Part shown: positions 63,010 to 64,000 of the stretch, piece after piece | Numbering within the stretch: position 1 is the first letter of the stretch | How the letters are laid out: every line of letters begins with the position of its first letter | Source of the DNA: a bacterium | GTDB taxonomy: Bacteria > Spirochaetota > UBA4802 > UBA5550 | Assembly: GCA_024224995.1 (NCBI GenBank) | Contig: JAAENB010000323.1 | Location: forward strand, 12,968-76,967 | Length of the DNA stretch: 64,000 nucleotides | Reading direction: 5' to 3' | The notes under the pieces: model-generated | Databases searched by the model: none | Told to the model about the DNA's origin: nothing | Seen by the model: only the letters and a program-made list of their open reading frames with translations | Position numbers and translations under genes: made by a program

Positions 63010-64000
63010 ATGAAAAAAGCTCCCAAAATATCACGAATAGAACTAACCCCGGTATATGTCCCCTTCCAGGACTATATAATAGCCGCTATGAAAGGAAGTG
63101 AAGGCGGCATTGGAATGGCCCTCCAGTCCGAAGAGGAATGGGTTGGCGGCGATTTTGTTATTTGCAAACTTATTACCGAAGATAATGTTGTTGGCCTGGG
63201 TGAAGCCTTTGTATGGCTTCCGGAGACCGGGGTAACTCCTTCCCAGCTTATAACAGTAATAGAAAAAGAGCTGTATAAATACATTCTTGGAGAGAGCCCT
63301 TTTGACGTGGAGCGCATGAAAGACCGCATGGACAATAATGTAGCCCGTTCGGAAGTGTCAAAGGGCCTGCTCGACATTGCCTGCTACGACCTTATGGGTA
63401 AATTGACGGGGCAGCCTGCCTGCAATTTTATGGGTGGAAGAGTTTCCGGGACTATACCGAATGCCGTGGTAATTCCGCTTATTGCTCCGGAAAGCATGCT
63501 TGCTTTTTGTAAAGAGTTTCACAACCGGGGTTTCCGCACGTTCCGGTTAAAGCTTGGCAGAAACATTAATGATGATGTGGCAATTGTTTCAACAATAAGA
63601 AAAGGGCTTGGTGATGATGTGCGGATCAGGGTTGATTATAACCAGGCATATTTACCCGTAGACGCGGTACGGGCAATAAACGCCATTGCCCCATACGGAA
63701 TAGACTGCGTTGAGCAGCCGGTAAAATCGACTGATTTTATCGGTATGGCGTACGTACAGAAACGGGTCGATGTTCCGCTTATGGCACATGAAGGGGCTTT
63801 TTCCCTTCAGGATATGACAACCCTTCTTGAGCTTGGCGCTATTGGTGTTATGGGAATAAATTCCGAACGGCCCGGAGGGGTTACCAAAGCCCTTAAGGCA
63901 ATAACTCTTGCAGAAAGCAGGGGAATGGGAGTTGTTATCCACAACCAGGCCCTGGGAATCGCGGAATCAATGCATGCTCATCTTGCCGCGTCACGGGCAA
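63010..64000 (+). CDS. Enolase-superfamily (mandelate racemase/muconate lactonizing type) enzyme, 3' truncated
   Basis: The frame stays open to the end of the window (330 codons), so the stop is missing. The N-terminal capping domain is followed by a TIM barrel with FRLKLG (lysine base), RVDYNQAY (first metal ligand D), CVEQPV (second ligand E), MAHEGAF (third ligand region) and VIHNQ (histidine). The family abstracts the proton alpha to a carboxylate to racemise, cycloisomerise, dehydrate or epimerise. The KxK motif reads RLK, closer to the muconate or dipeptide-epimerase style than enolase. AAGGA precedes ATG 63010. Confidence 0.88.
   Translation, partial: MKKAPKISRIELTPVYVPFQDYIIAAMKGSEGGIGMALQSEEEWVGGDFVICKLITEDNVVGLGEAFVWLPETGVTPSQLITVIEKELYKYILGESPFDVERMKDRMDNNVARSEVSKGLLDIACYDLMGKLTGQPACNFMGGRVSGTIPNAVVIPLIAPESMLAFCKEFHNRGFRTFRLKLGRNINDDVAIVSTIRKGLGDDVRIRVDYNQAYLPVDAVRAINAIAPYGIDCVEQPVKSTDFIGMAYVQKRVDVPLMAHEGAFSLQDMTTLLELGAIGVMGINSERPGGVTKALKAITLAESRGMGVVIHNQALGIAESMHAHLAASRA

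Overview
The window reads as chromosomal DNA of a diderm (Gram-negative type) bacterium of moderate to low GC. It is densely coded, with 46 genes and short spacers, and it encodes several lipoproteins with relaxed lipoboxes (ending FSGC, YTGC, VLAC, FCAC, AFSC), many TPR proteins, CheD and an MCP, HDOD, an OmpA protein, and MMPL/LolA-like export proteins. This mix is reminiscent of Spirochaetota, but there is no rRNA or other marker here and I hold that assignment loosely. I saw no tRNA, rRNA, CRISPR array, transposase or phage gene.

Layout. 1-4.8 kb: the 3' part of a CysN-type GTPase with a degenerate APS-kinase tail, an anti-sigma-type ATPase, ruvC, a YebC regulator and a TPR protein. 5-8.8 kb: a large membrane/TPR protein and a small membrane protein. 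8.9-26 kb: the most unusual region. Two tail-to-tail paralogues each join a PilZ-like segment, a complete class I HMG-CoA reductase and an APH/choline-kinase-like domain. Going leftwards on the minus strand, a gene series runs GNAT, UbiA-type prenyltransferase, AMP-forming acyl ligase, a dikinase-like phosphotransferase, a fusion of CDP-alcohol phosphatidyltransferase with a CarS-like cytidylyltransferase, and the second HMG-CoA reductase fusion. Divergent from it lie an MMPL transporter and a LolA-like carrier. Together these look like a pathway that makes and exports an isoprenoid-containing (glycero)lipid. That is inference; each family assignment rests on visible motifs.

26-36 kb: a STAS protein, a MoxR/VWA pair, TPR and lipoproteins, a metallo-beta-lactamase-fold hydrolase, cheD and an HDOD protein. 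36-41.7 kb: a lipoprotein with YadA-like repeats, a methyltransferase, ruvA, a sodium-dependent symporter and a response regulator/ATPase. 42-50 kb: PlsC- and PlsB-type acyltransferases behind a strong promoter with a TetR-type operator, then a giant double acyl-CoA dehydratase activase. 50-58 kb: beta-propeller lipoproteins, an MCP, an alpha/beta hydrolase and an OmpA/PD40 protein. 58-64 kb: a zinc-ribbon membrane protein, TetR, GtrA, an NAD-kinase-fold protein, an SPFH protein and the start of an enolase-superfamily gene.

Two regulatory observations stand out. The two lipoprotein genes at 36.1-37.0 and 54.9-56.5 kb have near-identical promoters (TTGCCG, 17 bp, TATTTT), and each is preceded by a pair of TCATTCCC direct repeats with a 21-bp period. 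A 91-bp element with about 93% identity occurs at 38.2 and 58.2 kb.
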